Position numbers and translations under genes: made by a program. The notes beneath the pieces were generated by a model. It saw nothing but the letters and a program-made list of their open reading frames with translations, had not been told where the DNA came from and ran no database searches. A stretch of DNA of 64,000 nucleotides from Salinicola lusitanus (GTDB taxonomy: Bacteria > Pseudomonadota > Gammaproteobacteria > Pseudomonadales > Halomonadaceae): assembly GCF_003206045.1 (NCBI RefSeq), contig NZ_PZJM01000013.1:1-64000 (forward strand), in the 5' to 3' direction. Positions 39,540-51,006 of this stretch are shown here, one piece after another (within the stretch, counting starts at the first letter, position 1; the number at the start of each line of letters is the position of its first letter).

Positions 39540-39892
39540 CAGTCGACGCTGCGCTCGATGCGCACGCCCACGGCGCGTGCCGCCGCCACCGCTCCCGGCT
39601 TGCGAACGGTCAGGCGCAGGTGGCGGATGCCGAACTCGTCGATCAGCAACGCCGCGACGCGCTCCGCAAACGTCTCGACCAGGCCATGGGCGTTGGCGTC
39701 GGCATAGTCGGAGAGACGCTGGCAGATGGCAGCGTAGTCGAGTGTCCGGGAGAGATCGTCGGCACGGGCCGCCGGGCGAATGTCCGTGCGAAGCTCCAGG
39801 TCGAGCTCGAGGCGTTGGCGCACCTTGCGTTCCCAGTCGTAGACGCCGATCACCGTCTCCAGGCTCAAGCCTTCGATCAATACCTGATCCAC
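39539..39892 (-). CDS. folB: Dihydroneopterin aldolase
   Basis: 117 aa, normal length. Converts dihydroneopterin to hydroxymethyl-dihydropterin and glycolaldehyde, the step before FolK. Signatures: VIGVYDWERKVRQRLELDLEL at the start (as VIGVYDWERKVRQR) and VETFAERVAALLIDEF. The GTG at 39892 has GAGGAGG four nt upstream. Divergent from plsY. Confidence 0.94.
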   Translation of the reverse strand: MDQVLIEGLSLETVIGVYDWERKVRQRLELDLELRTDIRPAARADDLSRTLDYAAICQRLSDYADANAHGLVETFAERVAALLIDEFGIRHLRLTVRKPGAVAAARAVGVRIERSVD

Positions 39893-40052
39893 GCGACCTC
39901 CTCGTCAGCGCTGATGTCCGTCAGCGTTCATCGTGCGGGCGGTGGGTCGAAGCGGACCCGCCGTCCAGGGTGGCGTCGATTGTACGCGATGAGAGTGGCA
40001 GAATCAGGGCTCTCGATGATGTCCGCGCTGCGCGGTCAAGGGGAGTTGAGTC

Positions 40053-40709
40053 TTGCCACCGATCGTTGTCACCGGCCTGCTGTTGGCAGCTGGCTATCTC
40101 AGTGGTTCGCTGCTCGGCGCGATCTGGGTCTGCCGGGCCTGGGGGCTGCGCGATCCACGCTGGGCAGGCTCGGGAAATCCGGGGTTCTCCAATGTCCTGC
40201 GGGCCTTCGGCTGGCGTCCGGCGCTGGTGACGCTGGTCATCGATGCGGTCAAGGGAATGCCGGTGCTGTGGCTGGCGGGTGCGCTGTCGCTCTCGGTCTG
40301 GGCCCAGGGGCTGGTGGGGTTGAGCGTGCTGGTCGGGCACAGCTGCCCGGTCTGGCATCGGGGGCGGGGTGGCAAGGCGGTGGCCAGCGCGTTTGGGGTG
40401 CTGTTGATGCTGGCGACGCCGGTGGCGTTGGTCTGCGCGCTGTGCTGGTTCCTGCTCGCCTGGCGAGTGCGCACGGCGGCCGTGGCGTCCTTGGCGTCGG
40501 CGCTGCTGGCGCCGCTGCTCAGCTACTGGCTGGTGCCGCCGATGACGGGCGTCATCTGCGTGTTCTCGCTGCTGGTGCTGGCACGCCACGGCTGGAACAT
40601 TCGCCGGTGGCGGGAGCGGCGCCGCGAGGCGCACGAGCCGGCGCTGGCCGATCCCTTCGATGAAGAAGACGCCCTGCGCGACCGTCGCGAGGGCAATGAC
40701 CGGGATTAG
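40053..40709 (+). CDS. plsY: Glycerol-3-phosphate acyltransferase PlsY
   Basis: 218 aa inner-membrane enzyme that transfers acyl from acyl-phosphate to glycerol-3-phosphate, the first step of phospholipid synthesis. Motifs: [49 protein letters not shown]. The start is TTG at 40053, supported by AAGGGGAG seven nt upstream. A charged C-terminal tail (~30 residues; [12 protein letters not shown]...) is longer than in E. coli. Its stop overlaps the convergent tsaD stop by 4 bp. Confidence 0.93.
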   Translation: MPPIVVTGLLLAAGYLSGSLLGAIWVCRAWGLRDPRWAGSGNPGFSNVLRAFGWRPALVTLVIDAVKGMPVLWLAGALSLSVWAQGLVGLSVLVGHSCPVWHRGRGGKAVASAFGVLLMLATPVALVCALCWFLLAWRVRTAAVASLASALLAPLLSYWLVPPMTGVICVFSLLVLARHGWNIRRWRERRREAHEPALADPFDEEDALRDRREGNDRD

Positions 40710-41734
40710 TGCCGGGGAGGCGCCAGCTCCGCCAGCGGCCAGCGCGGCCTCGGCTGTATCGCGTCGCTGCGCTGGCCCGCGATCAGCCGCTGCGCACCGG
40801 CGTAGGCGATCATGGCGCCGTTGTCGGTGCAGAATCGCCCGCGCGGATAGAATGCCCTGGCCCCCAGCTTGGTCAGCGCAACGTCGAGCGTCTCGCGCAG
40901 GCGCCGGTTGGCGCTGACCCCTCCGGCGACGACCAGCCTCTCCCGGCCGCTCTCCTTGAGGGCGCGCCGGCACTTGATGATCAAGGTATCGACGACGGCA
41001 TCCTCGAAGGCTCGGGCGACATCGGCCCGGGCCTGGCTGTCGAGGGCGTCCTGCTCGCGTAGCTGACGGAGCGCGGTCAAGGTGTGGGTCTTGAGCCCGG
41101 AAAAACTGAAGTCGAGCCCCGGTCGATCGGTCATCGGGCGGGGGAAGCGAAAGCGTTCGCTGCGGCCCTGCTCGGCCAGTGCGGCGACCTGCGGGCCGCC
41201 GGGGTAGGGCAGCTCGAGCATCTTGGCGACCTTGTCGAAGGCTTCGCCGGCGGCGTCGTCGACGGATTCACCCAGCAAGCGGTAGTCGCCCAGGCCGCGC
41301 ACGTCGACCAGTTGGGTGTGCCCACCGGAGACCAGCAGAGCGACGAACGGAAATGCGGGGGCGGTCTCTTCCAGCATCGGTGCCAGCAGATGGCCTTCCA
41401 TGTGATGCACGCCCAGCACCGGGATGTCGAGCGCGCGGGCCATGCCGTGAGCGGTGCAGGCACCGACCATGAGCGCGCCGACCAGTCCGGGCCCGGCGGT
41501 ATAGGCGATCGCATCCAGGTCCTGCTTGGTCAGCTGCGCGTCGGCCAGCACCTGGTCCACCAGTGGCAGCAGCTTGCGGGTGTGATCGCGGGAGGCCAGC
41601 TCCGGTACGACCCCACCGAATTCGGCATGCAGGGCTATCTGGCTGTAGAGCGCATCGGCCAGCAGCCCGGCGTCGGTGTCATAGAGCGCGACGCCGGTTT
41701 CGTCGCACGAAGTTTCGATACCCAGCACGCGCAT
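40706..41734 (-). CDS. tsaD: tRNA N6-adenosine threonylcarbamoyltransferase TsaD
   Basis: 342 aa, normal length. Transfers the threonylcarbamoyl group to A37 of ANN-decoding tRNAs, with TsaB/TsaE. It opens [19 protein letters not shown] and carries the metal-binding HHMEGHL motif, the [10 protein letters not shown] loop and C-terminal [12 protein letters not shown]. Divergent from rpsU, a conserved arrangement in gammaproteobacteria. Confidence 0.97.
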   Translation of the reverse strand: MRVLGIETSCDETGVALYDTDAGLLADALYSQIALHAEFGGVVPELASRDHTRKLLPLVDQVLADAQLTKQDLDAIAYTAGPGLVGALMVGACTAHGMARALDIPVLGVHHMEGHLLAPMLEETAPAFPFVALLVSGGHTQLVDVRGLGDYRLLGESVDDAAGEAFDKVAKMLELPYPGGPQVAALAEQGRSERFRFPRPMTDRPGLDFSFSGLKTHTLTALRQLREQDALDSQARADVARAFEDAVVDTLIIKCRRALKESGRERLVVAGGVSANRRLRETLDVALTKLGARAFYPRGRFCTDNGAMIAYAGAQRLIAGQRSDAIQPRPRWPLAELAPPRH

Positions 41735-41811
41735 GGTCGAATCATCCGTCGGAGTCGTTGAAGGAAATGCTGAAGCGGAAGGCGCGCTAGTTTACGCCGT
41801 CGAAAAGGTAT

Positions 41812-41840
41812 TTGCATTGGTTCATGGGCAGGACTAGAAT
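41812..41840 (+). promoter_or_regulatory. Sigma-70 promoter of the rpsU-dnaG-rpoD operon
   Basis: TTGCAT at 41812-41817, 17-nt spacer, TAGAAT at 41835-41840. It lies in the 275-bp gap between tsaD and rpsU, about 170 nt before the rpsU start. No other element was recognised in that gap. Confidence 0.65.
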
Positions 41841-42009
41841 GCTCTGCTCTGCAGGACTGGGTCGTGCGCCCTGAAGATCCGGTATGTGGCGTTGCAGACG
41901 ATCGGCGAGAGAGTGAATCATCCCTCGTAGCGCCGTCTGAAACCGCACGGATCGTCTTCTCGGGCGTGCGTTCAAACCGAACTCAATTCCCAAGGTAGGT
42001 GAGTGCTTC

Positions 42010-42225
42010 ATGCCCGCTGTTAAAGTACGTGATAACGAGCCGTTCGACGTCGCGCTGCGTCGCTTCAAACGCTCCTGCGAGAAAGCCGGAGTTCTATCCG
42101 AAGTCCGCCGTCGCGAAACTTACGAAAAGCCCACTGCGGTTCGCAAGCGCAAAGCTGCGGCTGCCGTGAAGCGTCACGCCAAGAAGTTGCAGCGTGAGCG
42201 TAAGCGTTTCGAACGCTTGTATTGA
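42010..42225 (+). CDS. rpsU: 30S ribosomal protein S21
   Basis: 71 aa, highly basic, identical in length to E. coli S21: [20 protein letters not shown] at the start, [18 protein letters not shown] at the end. Needed for efficient initiation on natural mRNAs. AGGTAGGTGAG precedes the ATG. First gene of the macromolecular synthesis operon; a partial terminator separates it from dnaG, allowing much higher S21 output. Confidence 0.98.
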   Translation: MPAVKVRDNEPFDVALRRFKRSCEKAGVLSEVRRRETYEKPTAVRKRKAAAAVKRHAKKLQRERKRFERLY

Positions 42226-42235
42226 TCCGTACTGC

Positions 42236-42251
42236 GGTGACTTCGGTCACC
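42236..42251 (+). promoter_or_regulatory. UUCG-tetraloop hairpin after rpsU
   Basis: GGTGAC-TTCG-GTCACC directly after the rpsU stop. A compact stable hairpin that likely protects or defines a processed rpsU 3' end. Confidence 0.6.
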
Positions 42252-42265
42252 CCAGAGGGACGATC

Positions 42266-42299
42266 AAACGGCCGCCGTCAAGGTGGCCGTTTGTTTTTA
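42266..42299 (+). terminator. Internal terminator between rpsU and dnaG
   Basis: Stem AAACGGCCGCC / GGTGGCCGTTT (11 bp with one G-T wobble), 5-nt loop, followed by TGTTTTT. It corresponds to the known attenuating terminator T1 of this operon in E. coli, with read-through feeding dnaG and rpoD. Confidence 0.9.
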
Positions 42300-42419
42300 C
42301 CCCGCCGCCTTCACTGATGTCGGCACATGGGCAGCGTTCTCCGCCTGGTCTATCTTCATGGATAGGCAGTACGGAGCCTCCCCAGCCTCCAGTCCGATTC
42401 TCCAGAGCGTCCTGACGAC

Positions 42420-44327
42420 ATGGCCGGACAGATCTCCCAGCGCTTCATCGATGACCTGTTGGCGCGCACCGATATCGTCGATGTGATCTCCGAGCGAGTG
42501 CAGCTCAAGAAGAGTGGGCGCAATCACAGCGGCCTCTGCCCGTTTCACCAGGAAAATTCACCGTCTTTCACGGTCAGCCAGGACAAGCAGTTCTATCACT
42601 GTTTCGGGTGCAGCGCTCACGGCAACGCGCTGCGTTTCCTGATGGAGTTCGACAACCTGCGTTTTCCCGAAGCGGTCGAGCAGCTCGCGTCCCGCGCCGG
42701 GATGCAGGTCGAGCGGGAGGGTGGCGAGGACCCGGGCGCCCGTCAGCGTCAGCAGAAGCGTGAGGAAGGCGTCAACCTGCTGGAGCTGGCGGCCCGCTTC
42801 TTTCGTGAGCGGCTCGCCTTGGGGGGCGGGCGTCAAGCGCGGGAGTACCTCGAGCATCGGGGGCTGAGTCAGGAGATCATTCGGGACTTCGGCATTGGTT
42901 ACGCCGAGGATGAATGGGAGTCGCTCAAGCGATATCTGCTCGAGCAGGGCATTGGCGAGGCAGTTCAGGTCGAGTACGGGCTGCTGGTGCACCGTGAAGA
43001 GACCGGGCGCACCTACGACCGGTTTCGCGATCGGGTGATGTTCCCGATCCGGGACTGGAAAGGGCGCACCATCGCTTTTGGCGGGCGAGTGCTCGGCGAT
43101 GCCAAGCCCAAGTACCTCAACTCGCCGGAGACACCGGTCTTCCACAAGGGCCGCGAACTCTACGGGTTGTTCGAGGCGCGCCAGGCCAACCGGCAACTCG
43201 CGCGAGTGCTGGTGGTCGAGGGCTACATGGATGTGGTGGCGCTGGCGCAATTCGGCATTCGCAATGCGTGTGCCACCCTGGGCACGGCGCTGACCACCGA
43301 TCACCTGCAGCGGCTGTTCCGGCTGGTGGACGAAGTGGTGTTCTGTTTCGACGGCGACAATGCCGGTCGCCAGGCGGCCCGTCGCTCGTTGCAGACGGCG
43401 TTGCCTTCGATGATCGACGGCCGTCAGGTCCGCTTCCTGTTCCTTCCGGAGGGGGAGGACCCCGACACGCTGGTGCGTCAGGAGGGTCAGGAGGCGTTCG
43501 AGAACCGCATCACCTGCGCCAGCCCGCTGTCGGAGTTCCTGTTCGAGCAGGCGGCGGAAGGGCGCGACCTGAAGCAGGTCGAGGGCCGTGAACGGTTCGT
43601 CACGGCCGTGCTGGAGATGCTCAAGCATCTCCCCGAGGGGGTTCTCAAGTCGTTGCTGGTGAAGGAGCTGTCGACGCGCAGCGGGATCGAGCAGTCGCAG
43701 TTCGCCGACTGGTTCGCCAGTCATGCCCCGCCGGCGCCACGTTCCGGCGCGACGGCGGATGCCGAAGGCTACGAGGCGTTGATGATGACGCCGGATGGCG
43801 ACGTCGAAGCGGCTTCAGACCCGGGTTCGACGGTCGATAATGGGAATAATCGAGCAAGTCGGCGCGGGTTCCCGGCAACTCGCGCAGGAACTGCTACGCT
43901 TTCCCTGACCATTCCGGCTCGGATATTGCATCTGCTATTGCACGAGCCGGGGTTGGTCGACGGCTTGCCGGAATCGGTCGACTGGTGCCCCGCCGAGGTG
44001 CCCGACGGGCGGTTGTGTCGCGAGGTGGTGCAGTTGTTGCGTGCCGGGCGTTATCGCAGTCCTCAAGTGTTGCTGGCGCATTTTCACGGCAGCCCGGATG
44101 GGGAGCGGCTCGATCAACTGGTTCGTCGAGAGCTCGCCATCCCCCGTGACGTGCGAGCCAGCGAACTGGACAACTGGGTACGCCATCTGGAGCGCGAGAG
44201 CGCCAGATTGACGCCGGTCGAGGAGTACCAGCAACTGCTGGAGAAGAGTCGTCGGTCGGGGGCACTGAGTTCGGATGAGAAACAGCGGTTGCGGGAGTTG
44301 ATCGGCAAGTTGGCCGAAAGGTCGTGA
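42420..44327 (+). CDS. dnaG: DNA primase
   Basis: 635 aa. Synthesises RNA primers at the replication fork. The zinc-binding domain has Cys40, His43, Cys61 and Cys64, at the same positions as in E. coli DnaG; the TOPRIM core has VVEGYMDVVALAQFG and FCFDGDNAGRQAARR. The C-terminal helicase-interaction domain (last ~150 residues) binds DnaB. The linker after residue ~430 is Gly/Ala/Asp-rich and longer than usual. No strong ribosome site precedes the ATG, as is common for this deliberately weakly translated gene. Confidence 0.97.
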   Translation: MAGQISQRFIDDLLARTDIVDVISERVQLKKSGRNHSGLCPFHQENSPSFTVSQDKQFYHCFGCSAHGNALRFLMEFDNLRFPEAVEQLASRAGMQVEREGGEDPGARQRQQKREEGVNLLELAARFFRERLALGGGRQAREYLEHRGLSQEIIRDFGIGYAEDEWESLKRYLLEQGIGEAVQVEYGLLVHREETGRTYDRFRDRVMFPIRDWKGRTIAFGGRVLGDAKPKYLNSPETPVFHKGRELYGLFEARQANRQLARVLVVEGYMDVVALAQFGIRNACATLGTALTTDHLQRLFRLVDEVVFCFDGDNAGRQAARRSLQTALPSMIDGRQVRFLFLPEGEDPDTLVRQEGQEAFENRITCASPLSEFLFEQAAEGRDLKQVEGRERFVTAVLEMLKHLPEGVLKSLLVKELSTRSGIEQSQFADWFASHAPPAPRSGATADAEGYEALMMTPDGDVEAASDPGSTVDNGNNRASRRGFPATRAGTATLSLTIPARILHLLLHEPGLVDGLPESVDWCPAEVPDGRLCREVVQLLRAGRYRSPQVLLAHFHGSPDGERLDQLVRRELAIPRDVRASELDNWVRHLERESARLTPVEEYQQLLEKSRRSGALSSDEKQRLRELIGKLAERS

Positions 44328-44635
44328 GTCGCGCGGGCTCGCCGATGGCGGCCTAGGTCGATCGGGGCATCGCGGACGAATTGAAATAAAGATCGAGACT
44401 GTCGGCAGGGAAGCGTGAAGTGGTCGATCGGTGAGGTTGTCAGCCGGTAAACCGGTTGGAGAGGTTGAATTGGCGACGATCGCCACCAGATAGGTAACCA
44501 AACACACTAGCACACCTGGTAGACAAGGTAATAGAAGCTGGCAGCAAAAAGCGGGGGCGCGCTATACTAGCCGGCTTTTGGGGCGTCGCGCTGTCACCCC
44601 AGGTGCTTCATTCTTCTTCGTCGAGTAGGGTTTCT
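44328..44635. promoter_or_regulatory. dnaG-rpoD intergenic region with rpoD -10 candidate
   Basis: 308 bases with no gene. A good -10 box TATACT at 44563-44568 lies about 70 nt before the rpoD start, but the -35 region opposite is poor. Internal rpoD promoters, including heat-shock ones, are known at this position in E. coli. Confidence 0.5.
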
Positions 44636-46483
<1,848 letters not shown>

Positions 46484-46527
46484 GCGCGAAGCCCTGTCGC
46501 AAGGCCCTGTCGCGGGCACGAACGACG

Positions 46528-46565
46528 AGCCCCGCCAACCGAGAGGTTGGCGGGGCTTTGTTTTT
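46528..46565 (+). terminator. rpoD terminator
   Basis: Perfect 13-bp stem AGCCCCGCCAACC / GGTTGGCGGGGCT, GAGA loop, then TTGTTTTT. Typical strong intrinsic terminator. Confidence 0.95.
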
Positions 46566-46670
46566 GCCGACGCTCGGTTTTGACAACGCTGCAGATGGCC
46601 TCTTATCAGAAATGAGCCACCTCGTGACGCCTTTCAAGCTAGCGCTGGGCGCTCGGGCGACGCGCCGGGG

Positions 46671-46692
46671 CTTGCGACATGGATGTCGCAAG
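46671..46692. repeat. Perfect inverted repeat with TGCGACA core
   Basis: Arms CTTGCGACAT and ATGTCGCAAG with GG between. The core TGCGACA-N4-TGTCGCA is shared with the dyad at 3375-3399 (N3). Function unknown; no T-run on either side. Confidence 0.6.
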
Positions 46693-46773
46693 AGGCGCAT
46701 TGGGCAGGGTGCCCTTTTGCGCCGACCCGAGCGTGGCGATCGAGTGATCAGGGTTTCGCGAGCTTGTGGCGTC

Positions 46774-46804
46774 AAAAAAGGGGAGCGCGAGGGCCCTCCC
46801 TCGC
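46774..46804 (-). terminator. Terminator of the CrbS-like gene
   Basis: On the minus strand, GCGAGGG-AGGG-CCCTCGC is followed seven nt later by TTTTTT. A second GCGAGGG at 46815-46821 (plus strand) could pair with the same CCCTCGC arm, giving an alternative hairpin. Confidence 0.65.
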
Positions 46805-46944
46805 ATTAACTTGCGCGAGGGAGATAAAGTCCCGACAGTGGATGTTTCTTCTCTCGACAATGAGTTGGCGAAATCATTGTGTGTGGAGTGAGTATTACCA
46901 AGCCCACGCGGATGCAATGGGCGAGGTCGCCGCGCCAATACCGA

Positions 46945-49900
46945 CTACTCCTCGTCCTGGGATAGCCTCGCCGCACGACTCGCCTGCAGCGTACGCGTCA
47001 TCAGCGCGCGCAGGGCAGCCGGGCGCACCGGCTTGAGCAGAATCTGGTAGCCGCCCCGCTTGATCTCCTCGGCAACTTCTTCGGTGCGGTCGGCGGTGAT
47101 GACGATACCCGGCACGGCTTGCTCGCAGAGCTCTTCCAGCGCTTCCAGCGCCATCATGCCGGTGACTTCGTTGTCGAGATGGTAGTCCGCCAGGATCGCA
47201 TCCGGGTCGCCGCCCATGTTGCGGATCGCCGACTTGGCGCCGCCGATGGAGGTGGCGGTGTAGACCTCGCACTCCCAGCCTTCGAGCATCGCCTTCATGC
47301 CCTCGAGGATCAGGCGTTCGTTGTCGATACAGAGGATGCGAGTGCCCACCAGCTTGTTGCTGGCACGCCTGCCGGGCGCCTTCTCCTCCGGAGCGGCGGC
47401 GCCTCGTCGTCCGGCCACCAGCGGCACGGAGACCGAAAAGACGGTGCCCATGCCGACTCGGGAGCGGACCAGGATCGGATGATCCAGCACCCGGCTCATG
47501 CGTTCGGCGATCGACAGACCAAGCCCCAGCCCACGTTCGCTCTCCTTGTGACGGGAGGCCTGATCGAGACGGCGGAACTCCTGGAAGATCTCGCTCAGCT
47601 TTGACTCCGGGATCCCGGGTCCGGTGTCCCAGACCTCGATCGTTATGCGCTCGGCGTGGCGCCGGCAGCCCAGCAGGACGCGGCCTTGCTGGGTGTAACG
47701 CAGGGCGTTGGAAAGAAAATTCTGGACGATGCGGCGCAGCATCTGGGCGTCGCTGTCGACCCACAGGCTGGTGGAGACCATGTCGAGATCGAGGCCGCGA
47801 TCGTCCGCCATGACCTCGAATTCGGCACGCAACGGCCTCAGGATGTCGGCCAGCGGGAACTGGCTGCGACGCGGGGTGAGTGCGCCGGCATCGAGCTTGG
47901 AGATGTCGAGCAGCGTGCCCAGCAGCTCCTCGGCAGCCTGCAGGGAGTTGTCGATGTGGCCAATGGTTCGGCTGTGGTCGGGTTGATCGATCTGCTGTCC
48001 GAGCGCCGAGGTGAACAGCCGAGCGGCGTTCAGCGGCTGCAGCAGGTCGTGGCTGGCGGCGGCGAGGAAGCGTGTCTTGGAGGCGTTGGCATCCTCGGCG
48101 GTCTGCTTGGCCTGGCGCAGCGCCTGTTCGGCCTCGGCGCGGACCCGGTTCTCCTGACGTAGCGCCGCGTTGGCTTCGGACAGCGCCTGGGTACGCTCGC
48201 GCACGCGCTCCTCCAGGTTCTCGTTGGTCTCGCGCAGGGCTATCTCGGCCAGTCGGCGCTCGGTGATGTCCTGGTAGAGGGCGAAAAAGCCCAGAATGCG
48301 TCCGCCCTCGCCGAAATGAGGCGTGTAGGTCACCAGCATGTAGCGGACGCCGCCGTCACCGTCGTCGAGCGATATCTCGAAAGTGACCCGCTCCCCGCCC
48401 AGGGCGCGTTTCATCCACGGCGTGCGCTGCCGTGCCGTCTGGGCCGGCAGCACGTTGTCCGCTCGCTCCCCGATCACGGCGTTGCGGTCGATCCCCATGG
48501 CCGCTTCGTAGGCGCGGTTGGTGAAGAGGTAGCGGCACTCCTTGTCGAAGTAGGCGATCAATGCCGGCACGTTGTCGGTATAGATACGGATGTTGCTCTC
48601 CGAGCGGATCAGCGCCTCCTCGGTGCGCTTCTGCTGGGTGATGTCCTGGTAGGTATAGACGAACCCGCCCCCCGGCATCGGGTTGCCCAGTACTTCCAGC
48701 ACCGAACCGTCGGGGCGGTAGCGCTCGTAGCGGTGGGGCTGGCCGCTTCTGATGTTCTCGATCAGCTGCTCGACATGCTCCTCCGGATCGCCGGGGCCGT
48801 ACTCGCCGTTGTGGGCGTTGTAGCGGAACACCTTCTCCATCGGCGTGCCGACGCGGATCAGGTTGTCGGGGAAGCGGAAGATCTCCAGATAGCGCTGATT
48901 CCACACCACCAGGTTGAGGTTCTGGTCGACCACCCCGATACCCTGGTTGATGTTCTCGATGGTCGCCTGGAGCAGGGCGCGGTTGAACTCCAGCACCTGG
49001 GACGCCTCGTCGACGATCGAGATGACGTCGGAGATGCCGATGCCGCGGCCCTGGAGCGCCGAATTGACCACGATTCGCGATGACGAGGCGCCTAGGACCG
49101 ACGCCAGCAGGCGCTCGGTGAACTGAATGACGTCGATCGAGGCGCGGGTGTTGTTGTCCATTGGCTTGGCGTTGCGCCGGGCGTAGTCCTCGAAGGCCCG
49201 CTCGACCTGCGACTTGCCCAGGAACCGTTCGCACAGCACCTTGAGATCGCCCATGGTGGTCGCCCCGGTCCAGGGGCGATTGACCGTGGTCTGGCGGGTC
49301 TCGATGCTGTCGACGAACAGCGAAGCCTGGATGCGCTCGACCACCCGCTGGGGCGTCAGCTGCGAGATGAAGATGTAGAAGAACAGGTTGAAGCCCAGCG
49401 ACAGCATGGCACCGTGGGCGAAACTGTCGGTGACGTTGAGCCCGAACAGGTGTAGCGGCGAGAGCCACTCCACGCCCAGCGGCCCGCCCACCAGCCACGC
49501 TTCCGGCAGCAGCCCGGCCTGGATCAGCGCCGGCATCAGCAGGGCATAGGCCCAGATGGCGAAACCGACATTGAGCCCGGTCACCACGCCCAGGCGATTG
49601 CCGCGCTTCCAGTAGAGCCCGCCCAGCACCGCGGGAGCGAACTGCGCTATGGCGGCAAGGGAGAGCAGGCCGGTGGCGGCCAGCGAGCTGTATTCGGCGA
49701 CCAGCTGGTAGAAGAGATAGGCCAGGGCGAGAATGACGACGATGGTGAGGCGTCGAGCGCGCAGCACCAGACGGCCGTAGTCGCGCGGCTTCTTCTCGAA
49801 CCAGCGTAGCCGGAACAGCGCCGGCAGCAGGATCTCGTTGGAGATCATGATCGCGTTGGAGACGACCGCCATGATCACCATGCCGGTCGCCGCCGAGAGG

Positions 49901-50910
49901 CCGCCGACGAAGGTCATCATCGCCAGCCACGGTTGGTCGGCGACGATCGGCAGGGCGAGCACATAGCTGTCCGGAGCCAGGTTCTCGCCGGCGAACAGCG
50001 AGAGCCCCGCCGCAGCCAGCGGCAGGACGAAGAAGCCGATGGCGATCAGGTAGATCGGAAAGAGCCAGCGCGCCCGCTTGGCATCGTCGGTATGGGTGTT
50101 CTCGACCACGGTGATATGGAACTGGCGAGGCAGGCAGAAGACCGCCAGCATCGCCAGCAATGTCTGGGTCCAGAAGCTGGTGTCGAAATTCTGCTCGGTC
50201 AACTGCTGCTGCAGTTTCAGGTAGGTGTCGGCGCGCGTCAGCAGCTCGCCGAGCCCGTCGAACATGCCCCAGGTGACGTAGGCACCCAGGACCAGGAAGA
50301 CCAGCAGCTTGACCACCGATTCGAAGGCGATGGCCTGGATCAGCCCTTCGTGGTGCTCGGTGGCGTTGGTGTCCCGGGTCCCGAAGAGAATCGCGAACGC
50401 CGCCATGAAGATGGTGATGTAGAAGGCGGTGTCGTCGACGATCGGTGCCTTCACCGCGTGGCCGTCGCTGGTCATGACCCGGAACGCGGTGGAGACCGCC
50501 TTCAGTTGCAGCGCGATGTACGGCAGGGTGCCGATCAGCGCGATCAGGCTGGCGAACGCCGCCAGCGACTGCGACTTGCCGTAGCGGGACGCGATGAAGT
50601 CGGCGATCGAGGTGACGTTCTGGCGCTTGGCGACGCGGATCATCTTGGTGATGACCGGCCAGAACAGCAGGAAGGCAAGCACCGGGCCGACGAAGATGCT
50701 GGCGAACGACCAGCCGGAAGTCGCGGCCTGGCCGACGCTGCCGTAAAAGGTCCAGGAGGTGCAGTAGACGGCCAGCGCCAGACTGTAGACGATCGGCCGG
50801 CGGCTGGCAGGGCCATGACGCCTGGCATGGCGATCCCCTCGCCAGGCAATCGCGAACAGCGTGGCCACGTAGAGCAGCGCCACGATGATCAACAACCCGC
50901 CTTCAAACAT
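46945..50910 (-). CDS. crbS: CrbS-like hybrid: Na+/solute symporter-like domain, PAS, histidine kinase, receiver
   Basis: 1321 aa. The first ~500 residues form a solute:sodium symporter-like domain of about 13 helices (YSLALAVYCTSWTFYGSVGQ, FGTRDTNATEHHEGLIQAIA); then a STAC-like linker, two PAS domains, a coiled coil (about 870-900), the kinase dimerisation helix with FLAAASHDLLQPLNAARLFT, the ATPase domain (FLSNALRYTQQG, DTGPGIPES, GLGLGLSIAERM) and a C-terminal receiver with Asp in DAILADYHLDN. GGGAGAGAG precedes the ATG at 50910. In Vibrio and Pseudomonas, CrbS-type kinases act with the LuxR-type CrbR to induce acetyl-CoA synthetase and the acetate permease. No crbR gene lies in the window. 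Confidence 0.9.
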   Translation of the reverse strand: MFEGGLLIIVALLYVATLFAIAWRGDRHARRHGPASRRPIVYSLALAVYCTSWTFYGSVGQAATSGWSFASIFVGPVLAFLLFWPVITKMIRVAKRQNVTSIADFIASRYGKSQSLAAFASLIALIGTLPYIALQLKAVSTAFRVMTSDGHAVKAPIVDDTAFYITIFMAAFAILFGTRDTNATEHHEGLIQAIAFESVVKLLVFLVLGAYVTWGMFDGLGELLTRADTYLKLQQQLTEQNFDTSFWTQTLLAMLAVFCLPRQFHITVVENTHTDDAKRARWLFPIYLIAIGFFVLPLAAAGLSLFAGENLAPDSYVLALPIVADQPWLAMMTFVGGLSAATGMVIMAVVSNAIMISNEILLPALFRLRWFEKKPRDYGRLVLRARRLTIVVILALAYLFYQLVAEYSSLAATGLLSLAAIAQFAPAVLGGLYWKRGNRLGVVTGLNVGFAIWAYALLMPALIQAGLLPEAWLVGGPLGVEWLSPLHLFGLNVTDSFAHGAMLSLGFNLFFYIFISQLTPQRVVERIQASLFVDSIETRQTTVNRPWTGATTMGDLKVLCERFLGKSQVERAFEDYARRNAKPMDNNTRASIDVIQFTERLLASVLGASSSRIVVNSALQGRGIGISDVISIVDEASQVLEFNRALLQATIENINQGIGVVDQNLNLVVWNQRYLEIFRFPDNLIRVGTPMEKVFRYNAHNGEYGPGDPEEHVEQLIENIRSGQPHRYERYRPDGSVLEVLGNPMPGGGFVYTYQDITQQKRTEEALIRSESNIRIYTDNVPALIAYFDKECRYLFTNRAYEAAMGIDRNAVIGERADNVLPAQTARQRTPWMKRALGGERVTFEISLDDGDGGVRYMLVTYTPHFGEGGRILGFFALYQDITERRLAEIALRETNENLEERVRERTQALSEANAALRQENRVRAEAEQALRQAKQTAEDANASKTRFLAAASHDLLQPLNAARLFTSALGQQIDQPDHSRTIGHIDNSLQAAEELLGTLLDISKLDAGALTPRRSQFPLADILRPLRAEFEVMADDRGLDLDMVSTSLWVDSDAQMLRRIVQNFLSNALRYTQQGRVLLGCRRHAERITIEVWDTGPGIPESKLSEIFQEFRRLDQASRHKESERGLGLGLSIAERMSRVLDHPILVRSRVGMGTVFSVSVPLVAGRRGAAAPEEKAPGRRASNKLVGTRILCIDNERLILEGMKAMLEGWECEVYTATSIGGAKSAIRNMGGDPDAILADYHLDNEVTGMMALEALEELCEQAVPGIVITADRTEEVAEEIKRGGYQILLKPVRPAALRALMTRTLQASRAARLSQDEE

Positions 50911-51006
50911 GAACTCTCTCCCTTGACCTGAAGCCATCCTCGAGCCAGTTCGGCTCAGTGGGTCGCCGCGACCCGGTGCGGCCCGACAGTGGTGCCGCGT
51001 GTTGCA

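Larger units (their letters stand above)
46566..46944. other. Convergent intergenic region with dyads
   Basis: About 380 bases with no credible gene, between the rpoD terminator and the end of the CrbS-like gene. It contains a 10-bp inverted repeat CTTGCGACAT-GG-ATGTCGCAAG at 46671-46692 and the probable terminator of the kinase gene near 46774-46823. Confidence 0.55.
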
